Assembly: GCA_030037185.1 (NCBI GenBank)
Contig: JASHRR010001320.1
Span: 1-7,483 of the forward strand
DNA length: 7,483 nucleotides
Origin: Xanthobacteraceae bacterium
Lineage (GTDB): Bacteria; Pseudomonadota; Alphaproteobacteria; Rhizobiales; Xanthobacteraceae
Reading direction: 5' to 3'
Shown here: in pieces, positions 5,960 through 7,483 of the stretch
How the letters are laid out: every line of letters starts with the position of its first letter
Position numbering within the stretch: the first letter of the stretch is position 1
The notes under the pieces: generated by a model
Database searches by the model: none
Told to the model about the DNA's origin: nothing
The model's input: the letters and a program-made list of their open reading frames with translations, nothing else
Program-made: the position numbers and the translations under genes

Positions 5960-6669
5960 ATGGCTATTGCGGACAAGGTGGATGTCGCCCCGGCCAAGCC
6001 GGACGGCGGGAACCTGATCGCCATCCTGGCCGAGCATTGGCCAGCGGTCTTCATCTCCGAGGCCTGGCGACCGCATAAGCCGCTCCAGGTCGGAATTCGC
6101 CACAATCTCATCACCGCGGGCCTCATGAAGCCGTGGGAGATCGGGGCGCGCGCTGCGCTGCTACACAAAGCGGTATCAGTACCGGCTTGCGGTGGCGGCT
6201 GGCGGCCAGCGCATCGACCTCGACGGCAATCCGGTCGGCGACGTGACACCGGAGGAAGCCTTACATGCGCATCGGTGCTGGCGGCACTGCACGCCGAGGC
6301 GACCGCAGCAGCTGCTGCGCGCGCAGCCCTGAAGGCAGAGCGCCGGGCGACCAAGTCAGAGCGGGAGGCCTCGAAGGCCGCCGAGGGGCGGGCATGGATC
6401 AAGGCCCGCCGGGCCGCCAGGAAAGCCGCTGAGCGTGTCAGCGCTGCGCCGATATCCAACAAGGCCGAGCCTGTGAAAACGCCACCGCTGCCGCCCGCTG
6501 CGCCTCGTCGGCTAGGCCTCGCCGACCTCAAGGCTGCGGCGAGGCACGGCGCGCCGGCATGGCCGTACCGTCGACGACAGCCCAGGAGGGCAAGGCCGAA
6601 CAGGATGATAGGATGGGACGCAAAGAGTTGACGGTCGCACGCGAGCGTGCGTTAGCACGCTGCGTGTGA
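5960..6669 (+). pseudogene. ProQ/FinO-domain RNA-binding protein, about three frameshifts
   Basis: Starts at ATG 5960 with GGAGG seven bases upstream. The ProQ/FinO fold is recognisable: LIAILAEHWPAVF, then KPLQVGIRHNLI (like PLKIGI of E. coli ProQ), then, after a frame change near 6146-6152, ALRCYTKRYQYRLAV and QRIDLDGNPVGDV (like VDLDGNPCGE). A second change near 6267-6270 returns to the first frame for a long Ala/Lys/Arg helical tail (SVLAALHAEATAAAAARAAL, then KSEREASKAAEGRAWIKARR). A third probable change near 6538-6544 leads to AGMAVPSTTAQEGKAEQDD and a stop at 6667-6669; without it the frame ends at 6631. The mended protein is about 236 residues. FinO-domain proteins bind structured RNAs and mediate sRNA pairing, and FinO itself controls plasmid transfer, so RNA-level control of the element is the inferred role. 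The first two breaks are clear, the third is less sure. Confidence 0.82.
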
Positions 6670-6678
6670 CCTCAACTC
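6625..6678. other. Long palindrome: 24-bp stem hairpin at the end of the ProQ gene
   Basis: The left arm (6625-6650) and right arm (6655-6678) pair over 24 bp around the loop GTTA, with only two single-base bulges and one G-T pair. In order from the base: GAGTTGA with TCAACTC, then GGTCGCACGC with GCGTGTGACC, then AGCGTGC with GCACGCT at the tip. It overlaps the last codons of the ProQ gene and ends 45 nt before the next gene's ATG. There is no T-run on either side, so it is not an ordinary terminator. Candidates are an RNA target of the ProQ protein, a mobile palindromic element, or a DNA processing site. Confidence 0.8.
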
Positions 6679-6723
6679 GTGCGGTCTATCGAAATTTTCA
6701 AAGACCTGGCACAGGAGTTGAAG

Positions 6724-6996
6724 ATGGCGAAAACGCCTCGCAACGTCACTGAGATCCTGCCGGCTGCCGATGGCGAAGCAGTAAAGGAGGAGGCGAGGAG
6801 GCGGGCGCGATTAGGTTCAGCCGACGTGATCACTTATTTGACACACGTTGTCAAAGACGACACTGCGTCGACCGCGCAGCGTGTGAGGGCTTCGAGCATG
6901 GTCTTGGAAACGGCTGGGCTTCTTCAGGCTGAACCCAAGGCGACCGGCTTGTTTGACGCTGACTCGAGAGACCCCAACGGGCGCACACCGAGCTGA
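6724..6996 (+). CDS. Small protein of unknown function (90 residues)
   Basis: ATG 6724 is chosen because AGGAG lies six bases upstream; an in-frame GTG at 6679 has no ribosome-binding site and abuts the palindrome. The product begins MAKTPRNVTEILPAADGEAV, has a Glu/Arg-rich segment, then a likely helical pair (ADVITYLTHVVKDDTAS, AQRVRASSMVLETAGLL) and a polar tail. The helical spacing with VRASSMVLETAGLL recalls helical-repeat segments seen in phage terminase small subunits and similar accessory proteins, but this is too weak to assign. It lies nine bases before the nuclease gene and probably shares its transcript. Confidence 0.6.
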   Translation: MAKTPRNVTEILPAADGEAVKEEARRRARLGSADVITYLTHVVKDDTASTAQRVRASSMVLETAGLLQAEPKATGLFDADSRDPNGRTPS

Positions 6997-7005
6997 GCCT
7001 TTGCG

Positions 7006-7483
7006 ATGGCGCGGCGGTGGGAATGGGCCGAACAGGTGCGATTGGCTGAGCTGCTCGCCAAGTGGTGCGACCCTGACGATACATTTGCGACTGCGATCGA
7101 CAGCGTCTCTGGGTCGGCGATGGCCGGATATGTGCGCAAGCGGCGGGGTGTTGTCCCGGGGTTGCCTGACAACTGGATTCTCCACCGCGGCAGGCTCATC
7201 GGCATTGAAATGAAGTCGCCGTCGGGGAGATGCTCGCCGGCGCAGAAGCTGGTGCGCGAGAGATTGTTGAAGGCGGATTGCCGCTGGTTTCAATGCATAA
7301 CGGCGCGCAGTGCGATGTGGGCTCTTGCGAAATCGGGAGTTCGGTTTCGCACCGTCGTCCGCGCTGACGGTACGGTGGAGAAATATCGGCAGCCCAGGCT
7401 TGCCGACTGGGAAGTGCCGCGCACTGATCCGGCCGAGAAGCGCCCGTATCATCCGGCCGTGAAGGCGCAGCGACGAGCGGCAC
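7006..7483 (+). CDS. VRR-NUC domain nuclease, C-terminus beyond right edge
   Basis: Open from ATG 7006 to the end of the window (159 codons seen). The VRR-NUC fold of the PD-(D/E)xK superfamily is clear: AIDSVSGSAMAGYVRKRRGV, PGLPD (residues 51-55, metal-binding Asp), IEMKS (Glu 68, Lys 70), and GRCSPAQ with the conserved Gln at 80. It then continues with MWALAKSGVRFRTVVRADGT and WEVPRTDPAEKRP, a tail I associate with alphaproteobacterial phage and island nucleases. Stand-alone VRR-NUC proteins cut branched DNA or Holliday junctions and often accompany phage replication genes. No strong Shine-Dalgarno precedes the ATG; the nine-base gap to the previous stop suggests translation coupled to that gene. 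The reading frame is intact, in contrast to the three frameshifted genes upstream. Confidence 0.88.
   Translation, partial: MARRWEWAEQVRLAELLAKWCDPDDTFATAIDSVSGSAMAGYVRKRRGVVPGLPDNWILHRGRLIGIEMKSPSGRCSPAQKLVRERLLKADCRWFQCITARSAMWALAKSGVRFRTVVRADGTVEKYRQPRLADWEVPRTDPAEKRPYHPAVKAQRRAA

Larger units (their letters stand above)
426..7483. mobile_element. Integrative genetic element, left end; right end not in window
   Basis: The element begins at the tRNA-Val 3' segment and continues past the right edge. In order it carries integrase, excisionase-like HTH protein, prim-pol, P-loop ATPase, ProQ/FinO protein, an unknown small gene and a VRR-NUC nuclease, all on the plus strand. An integrase beside a tRNA fragment, followed by an HTH protein and a self-contained primase-ATPase pair, is typical of phage satellites, integrative plasmids and early prophage regions. 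No capsid, terminase large subunit, portal, relaxase or type IV secretion gene is visible, so the class cannot be fixed. The exact left boundary could differ by a few bases from 426 or 470. Confidence 0.75.

Overview
The window looks like one end of an integrated mobile element in a GC-rich alphaproteobacterium, most likely a Rhizobiales / Bradyrhizobium-Rhodopseudomonas type genome. The assignment rests on the encoded-CCA tRNA-Val(CAC) 3' sequence, the Arg/Ala-rich high-GC coding style and the protein families present. No database search was possible, so the genus is an inference.

Layout. Positions 1-273 (minus strand) hold the 5' part of a short hypothetical gene with a GTG start, lying outside the element. 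Positions 426-470 are the 3' half of a minus-strand tRNA-Val(CAC), from anticodon loop to CCA. It lacks a proper 5' half and is best read as the core of an attachment site. To its right the element begins: repeats that may be integrase arm sites (535-600), a DUF4102-type tyrosine recombinase (636-1961), a hairpin (1994-2021) and a small HTH protein of the AlpA/excisionase kind (2112-2561). A 276-nt leader follows with a possible 18-codon leader ORF and three hairpins. Next comes a replication block: a prim-pol type primase/polymerase (2838-3697) overlapping by ATGA with a P-loop primase-associated ATPase/helicase-like gene (3694-5762). After a hairpin-rich gap come a ProQ/FinO-domain RNA-binding gene (5960-6669), a very strong palindrome (6625-6678), a small unknown gene (6724-6996) and a VRR-NUC nuclease gene that runs off the right edge (7006-7483).

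How it fits together. Integrase plus HTH protein form the integration/excision and control end. The prim-pol and ATPase form a replication-initiation pair that could copy the excised element. VRR-NUC would process DNA branches. ProQ/FinO points to RNA-level control. The set recalls phage satellites, integrative plasmid-like elements or a prophage early region, but no structural, packaging or conjugation gene is visible here.

The main oddity is that the prim-pol, ATPase and ProQ genes are all frame-disrupted: one break in each of the first two and about three in proQ. Most breaks are explained by loss of one G/C base. The integrase, HTH, small and nuclease genes are open. Either the sequence carries indel errors or the replication block is decaying. 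The two most interesting non-coding structures are the symmetric 9-bp repeat cluster in the ATPase gene tail (5269-5508), a candidate origin or binding array, and the 24-bp-stem palindrome at the end of the ProQ gene.
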